Shown: positions 1-9,483, counted from the first letter of the stretch. The stretch: 64,000 nt of DNA from MPNP01 sp965215545 (GCA_965215545.1 OZ244066.1:1116001-1180000); one strand, 5' to 3'. Numbers and translations are program-made. The notes: generated from the sequence alone by a model not told the origin.

Positions 1-1005
1 CTGATCCGCCGGACGCTCGAGCCCTGCAAGTCGGCCCTGAAGGATGCCGGTCTCAAGGCGGGGGATGTCGATGAGATCGTGCTGGCCGGTGGCATGACGC
101 GGATGCCCCTGGTGATCAAGGAAGTCAGCGACTTCTTTGGCAGGGAACCCTGCCGGGGGGTCAATCCCGACGAGGTTGTGGCCATGGGTGCCGCCATTCA
201 GGGCGGTGTGCTCAGCGGTGAGGTTGATGATATTGTCCTGCTTGATGTCACCCCGCTGTCACTGGGCATCGAGACCCTGGGTGGGGTCTTTACCCGGCTG
301 ATCGATCGCAACACGACCATCCCGACCAAGAAGTCCCAGATCTTTTCGACGGCGGCGGACAACCAGCCCTCGGTCTCCATCCGGGTCTTCCAGGGCGAGC
401 GCGAACTGGCTGAGGACAACAAACTGCTCGGCGAGTTCATGCTCGGCGACATCATTCCGGCCCCGCGCGGGATGCCACAGATCGAGGTCACATTCGATAT
501 CGATGCCAACGGCATCACCTCGGTCACAGCCATGGACAAGGCCACGGAAAAGAAAACCTCCATCACGATCCAGTCGGATGGCGGCCTGTCCGAGGATGAC
601 ATCAACCGGATGGTCACCGAGGCCGAGGAGAATGCCGAGGCCGACCGGCGGCGACGGGAGCTGATCGAAGCCCGGAACAATGCCGAGGCCACGATCCACT
701 CCACCCGCTCCTCCATCGAGGAGTATGGTGACAAGGTGGATCCATCGACCGTGGAAGCCATCGAACTGGCCATCAGTTCGCTTGAGGACAGCATGAAGGG
801 CGAGGATGTCGAGAAGATCCGGTCGGGCATGCGCAACCTGACCGATGCCAGCATGAAACTCGGCCAGGCCATGTATGAGAGCCAGCAGGCGGAGGCCGGG
901 GATGGGGCTGATACGGGTTCGGCCAAGTCCGAGAAGGCGGAGGCCGGGGATGGTGATGAGGTTGTCGATGCGGAGTTCGAGGATGTCGAGGGAGACAGGA
1001 AGTAA
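1..1005 (+). CDS. dnaK: Chaperone DnaK (Hsp70), 3' part only
   Basis: The open frame is already running at base 1, so the 5' part of the gene lies outside the window. About 334 codons remain, roughly the second half of a typical DnaK of about 640 residues. Visible are the end of the ATPase domain (LAGGMTRMP), the linker and substrate-binding domain beginning near DVTPLSLGIETLGG, and the helical lid. The tail contains VVDAEFEDV, the usual bacterial DnaK ending. DnaK is an ATP-driven cytoplasmic folding chaperone that works with DnaJ and GrpE. dnaJ follows 80 bases downstream on the same strand, and grpE is at 26419. The family assignment is certain. Confidence 0.98.
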   Translation: MIRRTLEPCKSALKDAGLKAGDVDEIVLAGGMTRMPLVIKEVSDFFGREPCRGVNPDEVVAMGAAIQGGVLSGEVDDIVLLDVTPLSLGIETLGGVFTRLIDRNTTIPTKKSQIFSTAADNQPSVSIRVFQGERELAEDNKLLGEFMLGDIIPAPRGMPQIEVTFDIDANGITSVTAMDKATEKKTSITIQSDGGLSEDDINRMVTEAEENAEADRRRRELIEARNNAEATIHSTRSSIEEYGDKVDPSTVEAIELAISSLEDSMKGEDVEKIRSGMRNLTDASMKLGQAMYESQQAEAGDGADTGSAKSEKAEAGDGDEVVDAEFEDVEGDRK

Positions 1006-1085
1006 TCCCGCATGATTGGCATGCCCGACCGGTGGGCACCGGGACGCACCACCGGTCGGTCGTGAGCACCGGATCCTGAACTGCC

Positions 1086-2213
1086 ATGTCAAAGCGCTGT
1101 TATTATGATGTTCTGGGGGTCGGGCGTGACGCGTCGGACAAGGACATCAAGCACGCCTACCACCGCAAGGCCAAGAAACTCCACCCCGACAGGAATCCCG
1201 ATAACCCCGCCGCCGATGCCGAATTCAAGGCGGTCAACGAGGCCTATGAAACCCTGAAGGACACCGACAAGCGCGAGATGTACAACCGCTTCGGTCACGA
1301 GGGGCCGCAGGCGGCCGGTGGCATGGGAGGGTTTGATTTTTCATCAGGCGGGTTCAGCGACCTGTCCGATCTCTTTGAGGGGCCGTTCAGCGACTTCTTT
1401 GGCCTCGGCCGCAAGGCGCAGGGTGCCACCAATTACAGCTACAGCCTCAACATCAGTCTCGAGGATGCCTACCATGGCATGAAAAAACGTCTCGAGATCC
1501 CCTCGCACAAGGCCTGCGAGGCCTGCAAGGGGCGTGGGACGGACAGGGGGCAGGTGCCCCTTGAATGCGGGACCTGTGGCGGCACCGGTCGGGTCCAGTT
1601 TTCCCGGGGATTTCTCTCGATGCAGTCCCAGTGCCACACCTGTGGCGGGTCGGGCAAGCTGATCCGGAACCCCTGCCGCATATGCGAGGGCAATGGCAGG
1701 GTCAGCGTGACCCAGACCATCGAGGTGGATGTCCCGCCCGGGGTGGATACCGGGGTGACTCTCCGGCTGCCGGGTCGGGGTCCACCTTCGGGTCCCGGGC
1801 GACCCCCCGGCGACATCCACATCAACCTGACGGTTCTTGAACATGAGATCTTCGTCCGCGAGGGGGCCAATCTCTACTGCCAGGTCCCGGTGTCAATGAC
1901 CCGGGCCGCGCTGGGCGGCGAGGAGAACATACCGACGATCGATGGTGGCCAGATCCGGGTCAAGATCCCTGCAGGCAGCCAGACCCACAAGCGGCTGCGC
2001 CTATCCGGCAGGGGAATGCCCAAACTGAACACCGGCCATGTCCGGGGTGACATGATCGTCGAGCTCTTTGTCCAGACTCCGGCCAACCTCAGTCCCGAAC
2101 AACAGGATCTCCTGGCCCAGTTCGAAGCCCTGCGCGGCAGCGAAGACACCGATGACGAGGCAGGTCTCTTCAAGAAGTTCAGGGATTTCCTCGGCAGGCA
2201 GAAAACGCGATGA
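1086..2213 (+). CDS. dnaJ: Chaperone protein DnaJ (Hsp40)
   Basis: This is a 375-residue type I J-protein, the co-chaperone that stimulates DnaK ATP hydrolysis and delivers substrates. The J domain is at residues 1-70 with the HPD motif at 33-35. A glycine/phenylalanine-rich stretch follows at about 75-110. The zinc-binding domain has four CxxCxGxG-type repeats: CEACKGRG, CGTCGGTG, CHTCGGSG and CRICEGNG. The two C-terminal beta domains complete the protein. Length and domain order are normal. It lies just downstream of dnaK and is probably co-transcribed with it. The ATG start has only a weak upstream purine tract. Confidence 0.98.
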   Translation: MSKRCYYDVLGVGRDASDKDIKHAYHRKAKKLHPDRNPDNPAADAEFKAVNEAYETLKDTDKREMYNRFGHEGPQAAGGMGGFDFSSGGFSDLSDLFEGPFSDFFGLGRKAQGATNYSYSLNISLEDAYHGMKKRLEIPSHKACEACKGRGTDRGQVPLECGTCGGTGRVQFSRGFLSMQSQCHTCGGSGKLIRNPCRICEGNGRVSVTQTIEVDVPPGVDTGVTLRLPGRGPPSGPGRPPGDIHINLTVLEHEIFVREGANLYCQVPVSMTRAALGGEENIPTIDGGQIRVKIPAGSQTHKRLRLSGRGMPKLNTGHVRGDMIVELFVQTPANLSPEQQDLLAQFEALRGSEDTDDEAGLFKKFRDFLGRQKTR

Positions 2214-2243
2214 GGCGGATCTTGCGCCGAGTGCGGGCCCGGA

Positions 2244-2699
2244 TCACGCGATCGGTCGAGGCGGTCCGGGTTCCGTCGGGTCCTCGGTGAGGGTTCGGGA
2301 GTCCGCATCGATCACGGTCGGGTCCGTGGCTGCCCGCGCACCTGGGCGGGCGACGATGGACCGCAGCACCGGGACCATGGCCCGACAGACTGCCGGACCG
2401 ATGACAGGCAGAACGATGAGAAAGCCGAAGATGTCGGTGAGTAATCCCGGCATGATCAACAGGATCCCGCCGATCAGCACCCGTGCCACCATCAGGATGG
2501 CCCGGTCGAGATGACCGCCGTTCCGGAGCGTGGCCATGAGCCTGGCAAGCGAGGGACCGGTCTGGATGCGCAGGAGAACAATGCCGCCCAGGGTTGTGGC
2601 AAGGCCAAGGATGAGAACAGGGCCGATCCCGGCAATCGAGGCTGCCGCGGCATAGAGGGCGCCGTCAAGCAAGAGGAACAGGATGAGGGGAATGATCAT
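2244..2699 (-). CDS. fxsA: FxsA family membrane protein
   Basis: FxsA is an inner-membrane protein of about 150-180 residues. In E. coli it relieves phage T7 exclusion by F plasmid; its general role is not known. The start chosen is the ATG at 2699, giving 151 residues that begin MIIPLILFLLL. A longer frame to 2804 would add a non-hydrophobic leader that the family lacks. Several hydrophobic segments are visible, including a central PGLLTDIFGFLIVLPVIGP block that is characteristic of the family. The C-terminal 35 residues are hydrophilic and rich in proline and acidic residues. The gene is divergent from the Tim44-domain gene. In many alphaproteobacteria fxsA sits near secB and dnaQ; neither is adjacent here. 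Confidence 0.9.
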   Translation of the reverse strand: MIIPLILFLLLDGALYAAAASIAGIGPVLILGLATTLGGIVLLRIQTGPSLARLMATLRNGGHLDRAILMVARVLIGGILLIMPGLLTDIFGFLIVLPVIGPAVCRAMVPVLRSIVARPGARAATDPTVIDADSRTLTEDPTEPGPPRPIA

Positions 2700-2804
2700 G
2701 GCAGGGTCTCTGGAGCCGGGCCGGGGCCCGATGATAGTGTTTTGCAATGCTGTCCGGAATTCGGATAGTGTCCGGTCACGTCCGAATATGTGAGCTAACG
2801 ACAA

Positions 2805-3464
2805 ATGTCACCGATTACGCAACTCCTCATCCTCGGAGCCATCGCGCTCTACCTGTTTTTTCGCCTGCGGAATGTTCTGGGGACGCGGAATGGTTTTGAA
2901 GGTCGCAGCAACAAGGTCCAGCGAGGAATCACCATCGACCAGCCTGGACGGGTTGTCGCAGCGGAGGATCCTGACATCGATGCGGAAATCCTCGAACACG
3001 TCGACAGGGACTCGGATGCCGCCAGGGCCCTGCAGGCGATGCAGGACACGGACCGGACATTCAGCATTCGTGAGTTCGTCGATGGTGCCGGCAAGGCCTA
3101 TGAATGGATCCTGACATCCTTTGCCACCGGTGACGTGGATGTGCTGGAGCCCTTCCTGTCGGAGGAAGTCTTCCGGACCTTCCAGCAGACCGTGGCGCAA
3201 CGCGACGAGTCCACCAAGGCCCACATGGAATTTGTCGCCCTGCTCAAGAATGCCATCAAGGAGGCCAGGTACGATTCCACCAGTCACCGGGCCGAGATCG
3301 AGGTTGAGTTCCTGTCCGAACTCCTGTCCTATGTCCTCGATGACGAGGGGGCGGTGATCGAGGGGAGCAACACCAACGCCAAGCGTCAGCGGGATGTCTG
3401 GATCTTTACCCGGCAGATGAACTCGGACGATCCGAACTGGGTCCTGATCGCCACCGGATCCTGA
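2805..3464 (+). CDS. Tim44/TimA-like domain membrane protein
   Basis: The 219-residue protein starts with a hydrophobic helix at residues 5-20 (LLILGAIALYLFFRL), suggesting an inner-membrane anchor with the rest in the cytoplasm. Residues 80-219 look like the Tim44-like domain: FVDGAGKAYEWILTSFATGD, then a region ending in DVWIFTRQMNSDDPNWVLIAT. The mitochondrial relative is part of the protein import motor; the bacterial role is unclear. In alphaproteobacteria this gene usually precedes mltA and smr. Here smr follows after 30 bases with no mltA between, so either mltA was lost or it has moved. The assignment to the family is firm and the function is inferred. Confidence 0.88.
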   Translation: MSPITQLLILGAIALYLFFRLRNVLGTRNGFEGRSNKVQRGITIDQPGRVVAAEDPDIDAEILEHVDRDSDAARALQAMQDTDRTFSIREFVDGAGKAYEWILTSFATGDVDVLEPFLSEEVFRTFQQTVAQRDESTKAHMEFVALLKNAIKEARYDSTSHRAEIEVEFLSELLSYVLDDEGAVIEGSNTNAKRQRDVWIFTRQMNSDDPNWVLIATGS

Positions 3465-3494
3465 GCCAGCCGGGTCCAGCCGTCGGTCGGATCA

Positions 3495-4136
3495 TTGGCA
3501 GACAATCCGTGGGGGCATGGCATGCCGGAGGGTCAGGACCCGCGCAAAACCCCTTCCGGGGCATCCCTGACCACCGACGATCAGCGGGCCTGGCAGGAAT
3601 TTCTGGGCACCACGCAATCGCAGCGCAAGCGGGACACGGAGTCAGCCGGGTTGAGCGCGACCGATCAGGCTGCCTGGCAACAGTGGCTCAAGGACCCTGG
3701 CGACGTGGAGACGGGCCCTGATTCCGAGACCGGGACGCGGCCGCATGCGGCGGTCTCCCCAATGCGTCAACCCGGGCCCGGAACACTCACTCGCGCCGAT
3801 TTCCGCCGGTTGCGGTCCGGGCAATGGACTCCCGAGGCCCATCTCGATCTCCATGGCCATGGGCGCGATGAGGCCGACCGCCTTGTGCATCGGTTTCTCC
3901 TGGCCCAGCACAACCGGGGGTCACGACTCGTGCTGGTCATTCCCGGCAAGGGGCGACGCGGTGGTAGCACGGACGGAATCCTGAACCGCCGGGTGGCCGA
4001 AATGCTGACTCACGGCGAGCTGGCCGGTCTTGTGACCCATTTTGAACATGCCCATGGCACCCATGGCGGCCAGGGGGCGTATTACGTGATCCTCAAGCGG
4101 CAACGCCGGTCCGGACGTCCGGGCCCGCGCGGGTGA
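3495..4136 (+). CDS. Smr/MutS2-type DNA endonuclease domain protein
   Basis: A 213-residue protein with an Smr domain at about residues 110-205. The signature LDLHGHGRDEADRLV and the later VIPGKGRRGG motif correspond to the LDLHG and G(K/T)G elements of the family, and the C-terminus GAYYVILKRQ is typical. Smr domains have nicking endonuclease or RNA-cleaving activity in the cases studied. The N-terminal half is proline- and charge-rich and probably disordered. The start used is TTG at 3495, directly after the Tim44-domain gene; ATG at 3522 is an in-frame alternative. It converges with infB, whose stop is 10 bases away. Confidence 0.9.
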   Translation: MADNPWGHGMPEGQDPRKTPSGASLTTDDQRAWQEFLGTTQSQRKRDTESAGLSATDQAAWQQWLKDPGDVETGPDSETGTRPHAAVSPMRQPGPGTLTRADFRRLRSGQWTPEAHLDLHGHGRDEADRLVHRFLLAQHNRGSRLVLVIPGKGRRGGSTDGILNRRVAEMLTHGELAGLVTHFEHAHGTHGGQGAYYVILKRQRRSGRPGPRG

Positions 4137-4146
4137 TGCCGGGGTT

Positions 4147-6666
4147 TCAGAGCGTCTGTTCGACTTCAACCCGATCGAAGATCTCGATGGTGTCTCCCTG
4201 GCGCAGGTCCGAGTGGTTCTCGAATGACATGCCACATTCCTGGCCGGTCTGTACCTCGGAAACCTCGTCCTGGAATCGCTTGAGCGATTTCAGCCGACCT
4301 TCATGGATGACGATATTGTCACGGAGCAGGCGCACGGACGACGCACGCCTGGCAACCCCGTCGGTGACCCGGCAACCGGCCACCAGGCCGACATTGGTGA
4401 TCTTGAAGGTCTGCAGGATTTCGGCGTTGCCGAGATGGACCTCGTCAACCCTGAGGTCAAGCAGGCCGGAGGCGAGTTCCCTGATGTCATCGACCAGCCG
4501 GTAGATGACCGAGTAGTAGCGGACATCGATCCCCTTCTGGTTGGCCGCCTGCCGAGCCGGTGTGTTGGCCCGCACATTGAAACCAAGGACCTGGGCGGAC
4601 GAGGATTCCGCCAGCGAGATGTCCGTCTCCGTGATCGCACCGACACCGGCATGCAGGACCCGGACCTGCACCTCCTCGTTGCCAATGGACCCCAGAGCCT
4701 GGGTGATGGCTTCGGCCGAGCCCTGGACATCGGTCTTGACCACCACGCAGAGATCCTTGGTGACCGCCTGTTCGACACCATCCTGGATACGCATGATGTT
4801 CTCGAGATTGGCCAGGGCACCGGCGGCCGACTGCTTGGTCTTGCTCAGCGTCTGGCGGTACTCGGAGATCTCCCGGGCCTGGGACTCGCTGTCAACAACA
4901 TTCAGGATGTCGCCGGCCAGCGGCGGGGCATTCAGCCCCAACACTTCCACCGGCACTGACAGGGTCGCTGACTTGATCTGCTGCTCCCGGTCGTTGATCA
5001 ATGCCCGGACCTTGCCCCACTGTTCACCCACCACAAAGACATCACCCTTGCGCAGAACGCCCTTCTGGACGAGGACCGTGGCCACCGGACCCCGGCCGAC
5101 ATCAAGGCGGGCTTCCACCACCGTGCCCTCGGCCGCACGGTCGGGATTGGCCTTGAGATCGAGCAGTTCAGCCTGCAGGGCAATCATCTCGAGCAGGTCA
5201 TCGATGCCATCGCCCGTCAGGGCAGAAACTTCGACATCGACCACGTCTCCGGAATACTTCTCCACCACCACCTCATGGCGCAGGAGGGTCTCACGGACCC
5301 GATCCGGATCGGCATCGGGCCGGTCGCACTTGTTGATGGCCACGATCATGGGAACCGCAGCCGCCCGGGCATGATTGATGGCCTCAATGGTCTGCGGCAT
5401 CACCGAGTCATCGGCCGCCACGACCAGGATGACGATATCGGTGACATTGGCACCGCGTGCCCGCATTTCCGAAAACGCCGCATGACCGGGCGTGTCGATG
5501 AAGGTGATGGTCTGTCCCCTGGCGGTCTCGACCTGGTAGGCACCGATATGCTGGGTGATCCCGCCGGCCTCCCCTGCGGCCGTCTTGGAATTCCGGATCT
5601 GGTCAAGCAGGGATGTCTTGCCATGATCCACATGGCCCATGACGGTGACCACCGGTGGGCGTGGCCGCATGTCCTCGATCCTGTCCTCGGTGGTTTCGAT
5701 GGCATGCTCCACATCCGAGTCCGCCACCCGGATGACATTGTGGCCGAAATCACGGATGATGATTTCAGCCGTATCGGCATCAATGGACTGGTTCTGCGTG
5801 GCCGCAACGCCGGCCTCCATGAGCGCCTTGACAACCTCGGACACGCGTTCAGCCATCCGGTTGGCCAGTTCCTGCACGACAATCGTCTCGGGCAACTGGA
5901 CATCCCGGATCACTTTTTCCCGGACCACGGGCCCCTCCTCGGCGGCCTTGCGCCGCTTGAGCTGCTGCCGACGGAAGGCGGCGTGGGAGCGCTGGTGCTC
6001 CTCCTCGAGTGCCTTGTTGATGTTGACCTTCTTGCTGTCCCGACGCGCACCATAGGATCGCCGGCGGTTCGTGACGTCCGATTCCGTGTCCCGGTTGCGG
6101 CGGTTCCTGACCTTGCCCGGTCTTGTCTCACCACGACCCTTCTCATCATTGTCCTGTTCGCCACCGCGCAGTTTGTTGACGGCTTCCTTGAGGACCTCGG
6201 CCCGCTTCATCTCACGGGCGCGCTGCTGTTCCGCTTCCAGGGCCTCGCGTTCCACGACATCTTCCAGCGCCTGACGCTCGGTCGCTTCCCGCAATCTGGA
6301 GGCCTCGGCGGCCCGGATGCGCTCATCGGCATCCCGCTGGCGCCGGATGGCATCGGCTTCCTCTTCCCGACGGAGCCGTTCGGCATCCGCACTGAGCTTC
6401 TTCTGCTGGTTCCTGACCAGTTCCCGCAGGCGCCGGGCCTCGGTCTCGGACAGCGTCTTGCCCGGAGTGGTGGGCCGTTCCACCCCTGTGGGCCTCGGGC
6501 CAGGCGGCGGCGTGCGGGGCTTGACAGTCCCCCGGGGTTTCAGACTCCCATCACGGGTGGAAACGACCACGCGCCGGTCCGGACCCGCCATGATCCCACC
6601 CTTGCGAGCCTGAGGTGTCCGGTAGCCCGGTGCATTCGGGTTGGCTTTCAGAGTCTTGCCATCCAT
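4147..6666 (-). CDS. infB: Translation initiation factor IF-2
   Basis: IF-2 is the GTPase that brings initiator fMet-tRNA to the 30S subunit. From ATG 6666 the product is 839 residues. The N-terminal third is a long charged, arginine- and glutamate-rich region with the IF2 assembly domain. The G domain carries GHVDHGKTS at about 344, DTPGHAAF at about 392 and NKCD at about 444. Domains II, III and the C-terminal tRNA-binding domain follow. I chose ATG 6666 because GAGGGG lies 12 bases upstream. A TTG at 6699 in the same frame would overlap the ylxR stop and has no clear ribosome-binding site. It is the last gene of the rimP-nusA-ylxR-infB operon. Confidence 0.98.
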   Translation of the reverse strand: MDGKTLKANPNAPGYRTPQARKGGIMAGPDRRVVVSTRDGSLKPRGTVKPRTPPPGPRPTGVERPTTPGKTLSETEARRLRELVRNQQKKLSADAERLRREEEADAIRRQRDADERIRAAEASRLREATERQALEDVVEREALEAEQQRAREMKRAEVLKEAVNKLRGGEQDNDEKGRGETRPGKVRNRRNRDTESDVTNRRRSYGARRDSKKVNINKALEEEHQRSHAAFRRQQLKRRKAAEEGPVVREKVIRDVQLPETIVVQELANRMAERVSEVVKALMEAGVAATQNQSIDADTAEIIIRDFGHNVIRVADSDVEHAIETTEDRIEDMRPRPPVVTVMGHVDHGKTSLLDQIRNSKTAAGEAGGITQHIGAYQVETARGQTITFIDTPGHAAFSEMRARGANVTDIVILVVAADDSVMPQTIEAINHARAAAVPMIVAINKCDRPDADPDRVRETLLRHEVVVEKYSGDVVDVEVSALTGDGIDDLLEMIALQAELLDLKANPDRAAEGTVVEARLDVGRGPVATVLVQKGVLRKGDVFVVGEQWGKVRALINDREQQIKSATLSVPVEVLGLNAPPLAGDILNVVDSESQAREISEYRQTLSKTKQSAAGALANLENIMRIQDGVEQAVTKDLCVVVKTDVQGSAEAITQALGSIGNEEVQVRVLHAGVGAITETDISLAESSSAQVLGFNVRANTPARQAANQKGIDVRYYSVIYRLVDDIRELASGLLDLRVDEVHLGNAEILQTFKITNVGLVAGCRVTDGVARRASSVRLLRDNIVIHEGRLKSLKRFQDEVSEVQTGQECGMSFENHSDLRQGDTIEIFDRVEVEQTL

Positions 6667-6695
6667 GCTGTCTTCATACCCCTCAGTTCCTGGGA

Positions 6696-7283
6696 TCAAT
6701 GCGGTCCGGCGACCGGGCGTGCCTCGCTGTCTGGCACACGAAAGCGCAACAGGCGCTCCGCTTCTAAACGAATTCTCCCGGCAATTCCACCTTCCGGCAC
6801 CACGATGCCGAATTGACCCGACCCGTGGCTGATCACGTCCAGCTCGTCCTGCTCAAGGCACCGATACACCGTCACCGCTGTCGCAATGGTCTCTCCGGCA
6901 CCCTCGACCCCGCGTGGCGGGAACAGGAACGTCTTCCCGTCCGGCACCGATCCACCGGCACCATCCCGGTAACGCTGGCCAGCCAGTGTCGCCAGCAGAC
7001 GCCCCACAAGCCCCTGCTCGACACGCGCTGGCAGATCAGTGGCCACCACAACATCCCGCCGCGCCGCACGGGCAAAGAGATTCCCCTTGATGGCACCCTG
7101 CAACACGGGCCGCGAGCACTCAATCCAGAGACCACGACCGGCCAGCGACCGGCCGAGATCGGGTATCAGGTGCCCCGCAGGGTCGACCACGAAACGCAAC
7201 AGCTCGCCCTGATGGCGCCGCTGGCCGCTGGCAATGCAGCGCCGGATCCGGGTCTCACACCATGTCCGTCGGCCACGACTCAT
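6696..7283 (-). CDS. ylxR: YlxR (DUF448) family RNA-binding protein
   Basis: A 195-residue protein. The N-terminal half matches YlxR: RTWCETRIRRC near the start, LLRFVVDPAGHLIPD, then LAGRGLWIE and an AIKGNLFARAARR helix. The C-terminal half is the extended region found in alphaproteobacterial versions, often L7Ae-like. YlxR proteins are small nucleoid- or RNA-associated proteins always found between nusA and infB. The start is ATG 7283, preceded by AGGTGAGG; a GTG at 7292 is also possible. The 5' end overlaps the nusA stop by about 29 bases, so translation is probably coupled. Confidence 0.93.
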   Translation of the reverse strand: MSRGRRTWCETRIRRCIASGQRRHQGELLRFVVDPAGHLIPDLGRSLAGRGLWIECSRPVLQGAIKGNLFARAARRDVVVATDLPARVEQGLVGRLLATLAGQRYRDGAGGSVPDGKTFLFPPRGVEGAGETIATAVTVYRCLEQDELDVISHGSGQFGIVVPEGGIAGRIRLEAERLLRFRVPDSEARPVAGPH

Positions 7284-8898
7284 CGACCTCACCTGCGTCT
7301 TCGGCGACCGCCTCGGTCCCGATATGGTTCATCAACTCCTCGGTACTGATGATACCAATCATGGCCCGGGCTGTCATGATCATCATTTCGGCTTCATCAT
7401 TGGACAGATCAAACGTTTCGAGGATCCCATCATCCTTGATCTTCTGGCCGCGTTCATAGGTGACCCCACCGACCAGCTCCCAGGTGGCGCATTCCGCAAA
7501 GGCGCGCAGGGATGGAATGTCGTTGCGGGCCAGTTCCAGCAGCATCTGCGGACTCAATTGCTCGAATTCCGCCAGATCATCCTCCAGCCCGTAGCGGCGC
7601 GCCTCGGCCATGGCCTCCTTGGCTTCCTTCTCGATATAGTCCCGGGCCCGCTCCTGCAGGGCGGCGGCGATGTCCGCATCGATGCCCTCGCACATCTCCA
7701 GCTGTTCAATGGTGCTGGCAACGATGACCGCAACTGACACCATTCCATCAGCGACGAGATAGCTGGCCAGTTCACTGTCGATGTTGATCTGCTCCATGAG
7801 TGTCTGCTGGTATGCCAGCACTTCCGCTTCCCGACGGGCCTTGTCTTCCGATTCCGTCAGGATGGTCAGGTCAAGCTGCGTCAGGCTGCGGGCCAGCCGG
7901 ACATTCTGCCCCCGCGACCCAATGGCCAGGGCCAGCATGGTGTCGGGAACCACAACCGTCGAGGGGTTGCCATCCTTGTCCCGCAATCCATACAGCACTT
8001 TGGCTGGACGCAGGGACTCGGTCACGAGATCGTACATCTCATCCATCCAGGGAATGACATCGATCCGCTCCCCCTGCAGCTCGTTCACCACCGCCTGCAC
8101 CCGAGAGCCCCGCATCCCGACACAGGCCCCGACCGGATCAATGCTCGAGTCATAGGAAACGACGGCAATCTTGGCCCGCGAACCCGGATCCCGGGCCACG
8201 CGCACAATGTCGATGGATCCATCGTAGAATTCGGGCACTTCATTGCGGAACAGTTCCTTGAGGAACTCCGGAGACGTCCGCGACAGGCGCACCTGCGGAC
8301 CGCGCAACTCGCGGGACACCTCAGTGACAATCGCCCGGATCCGCTCCCCCTTGATCGGGGTTTCGCGACCGATGCGCTGCGATTTCGGGATCATGGCCTC
8401 ACCGACAGCCACATCAACGATGATGTTGCCGAATTCCTCCCGGTTCACGGTCCCGAAGATGATCTGTCCAACCTGATCCTTGAACTCTTCATACTGCCGC
8501 TCCCGCTCCGCCTCCCGGATCCGCTGCAGGATCACCTGGATGGCATTCTGCACGATGATGCGATCCATCTCCTCGATATTCACCGGCGGCATCGGCTCAC
8601 ACAGTTCCCCGCCCACTGCAGCATCCGGATCGATCGCACGGGCATCCTCAAGTCCGATCTGGGTTGGAGGGCTTTCCACAACATCGACGATTTCGCGATA
8701 TCGGTCGAGGTTCATCACCCCGACCTGCTCGTCATACTTGGCCCGAATGTCCAGCTCCTGGCCATAGCGCTGCCGTGCCGCCTTGGAGATGGCCTCCTCG
8801 ATCGCCTCGATGACAACCTCCCGCTCGACGCCCCTGTCATAGGATACGGACTGGATGATCTGCTGGAGCTCCAAGCGATTCGCACTAGATATGGTCAT
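7255..8898 (-). CDS. nusA: Transcription termination/antitermination protein NusA
   Basis: A 547-residue NusA starting at ATG 8898; the frame runs further upstream to 9054 but that leader lies in rimP and is not NusA-like. The order is the N-terminal RNA-polymerase-binding domain (LELQQIIQSVSYDRGVERE), an S1 domain, two KH domains with GACVGMRGSRVQAVV and IGSRGQNVRLA, and C-terminal acidic repeats (FAECATWELVGG). NusA controls pausing and termination. The start overlaps the rimP stop by 14 bases. It belongs to the operon led by rimP, which in other bacteria is autoregulated by NusA at a leader terminator; see the hairpin at 9456-9483. Confidence 0.98.
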   Translation of the reverse strand: MTISSANRLELQQIIQSVSYDRGVEREVVIEAIEEAISKAARQRYGQELDIRAKYDEQVGVMNLDRYREIVDVVESPPTQIGLEDARAIDPDAAVGGELCEPMPPVNIEEMDRIIVQNAIQVILQRIREAERERQYEEFKDQVGQIIFGTVNREEFGNIIVDVAVGEAMIPKSQRIGRETPIKGERIRAIVTEVSRELRGPQVRLSRTSPEFLKELFRNEVPEFYDGSIDIVRVARDPGSRAKIAVVSYDSSIDPVGACVGMRGSRVQAVVNELQGERIDVIPWMDEMYDLVTESLRPAKVLYGLRDKDGNPSTVVVPDTMLALAIGSRGQNVRLARSLTQLDLTILTESEDKARREAEVLAYQQTLMEQINIDSELASYLVADGMVSVAVIVASTIEQLEMCEGIDADIAAALQERARDYIEKEAKEAMAEARRYGLEDDLAEFEQLSPQMLLELARNDIPSLRAFAECATWELVGGVTYERGQKIKDDGILETFDLSNDEAEMMIMTARAMIGIISTEELMNHIGTEAVAEDAGEVDESWPTDMV

Positions 8899-9436
8899 GA
8901 TTCTGTTCCTGTGTCTCCATGGTTTCTGCCGATTGTCCCCGGGTCCGGTGTGCTGCGAGCAGGGCATCGGTGAGGACCAGTCTTGCCTTGCGGATGCTGG
9001 CCATCGCAATGATCGTCGTCGCCGGATCCGTCTCCAGGTGAACGGTCTCGGCATCGGCCTTGATCAGCCGGCCACGAAACCGGGACCGCCCCTCGATGGG
9101 CTCGGCCAGCTCGATCCTGACCTCATGTCCGATCCAGGCCTGAAAATGGCCTGGCCGCGTCAGGGGCCGATCAATGCCAGGCGATGAGATCTCAAGCGCG
9201 TAGGTCCCGGCAATCGGATCCCGGACATCCAGTTCAACCGAGAGAGCCCGCGAGAGCGCTGCACAGTCATTGATGTCCATTGTCCCATCCACACGTTCGG
9301 CCAGCACCTGCAGTGACTTCCTCTCGCCGCCACGCAGGCGCAGGCGCACGACATCATAGCCCATCGACCGGGCCAAGGGCTCAACAATGGCCAGGATCCG
9401 CTGGTCGGACCGTGTCGATGCCACGAGATGAGTCAT
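8885..9436 (-). CDS. rimP: Ribosome maturation factor RimP
   Basis: The 183-residue protein helps mature the 30S subunit. The N-terminal domain contains the GYDVVRLRLRG and DCAALSRALS regions, and the family motif ISSPGIDRPLTRPGHF is clear at about residues 95-110. The start chosen is ATG 9436, preceded by GGTGG; a TTG at 9457 is in frame but sits inside the hairpin flank. The stop TAG overlaps the nusA start. It is the first gene of the operon, 20 bases downstream of a strong hairpin plus T-tract. Confidence 0.95.
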   Translation of the reverse strand: MTHLVASTRSDQRILAIVEPLARSMGYDVVRLRLRGGERKSLQVLAERVDGTMDINDCAALSRALSVELDVRDPIAGTYALEISSPGIDRPLTRPGHFQAWIGHEVRIELAEPIEGRSRFRGRLIKADAETVHLETDPATTIIAMASIRKARLVLTDALLAAHRTRGQSAETMETQEQNHDHI

Positions 9437-9455
9437 CCGTTCCACCCTGAACACC

Positions 9456-9483
9456 AAAAGAAAAGACGGGCACGCGGCCCGTC
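9456..9483 (-). terminator. Rho-independent terminator-like hairpin in the rimP leader (possible attenuator)
   Basis: On the minus strand GACGGGC, a five-base loop and GCCCGTC form a perfect 7-bp GC-rich stem, followed by TTTTCTTTT. The T-tract ends about 20 bases before the rimP ATG, so transcripts entering the rimP-nusA-ylxR-infB operon must pass it. No gene on the minus strand ends just upstream. It therefore looks like a leader terminator rather than the end of another gene. Confidence 0.7.

Noticed and set aside
5275..6816. A 513-codon plus-strand open frame.
   Set aside because: Antisense to infB; no similarity of its own.
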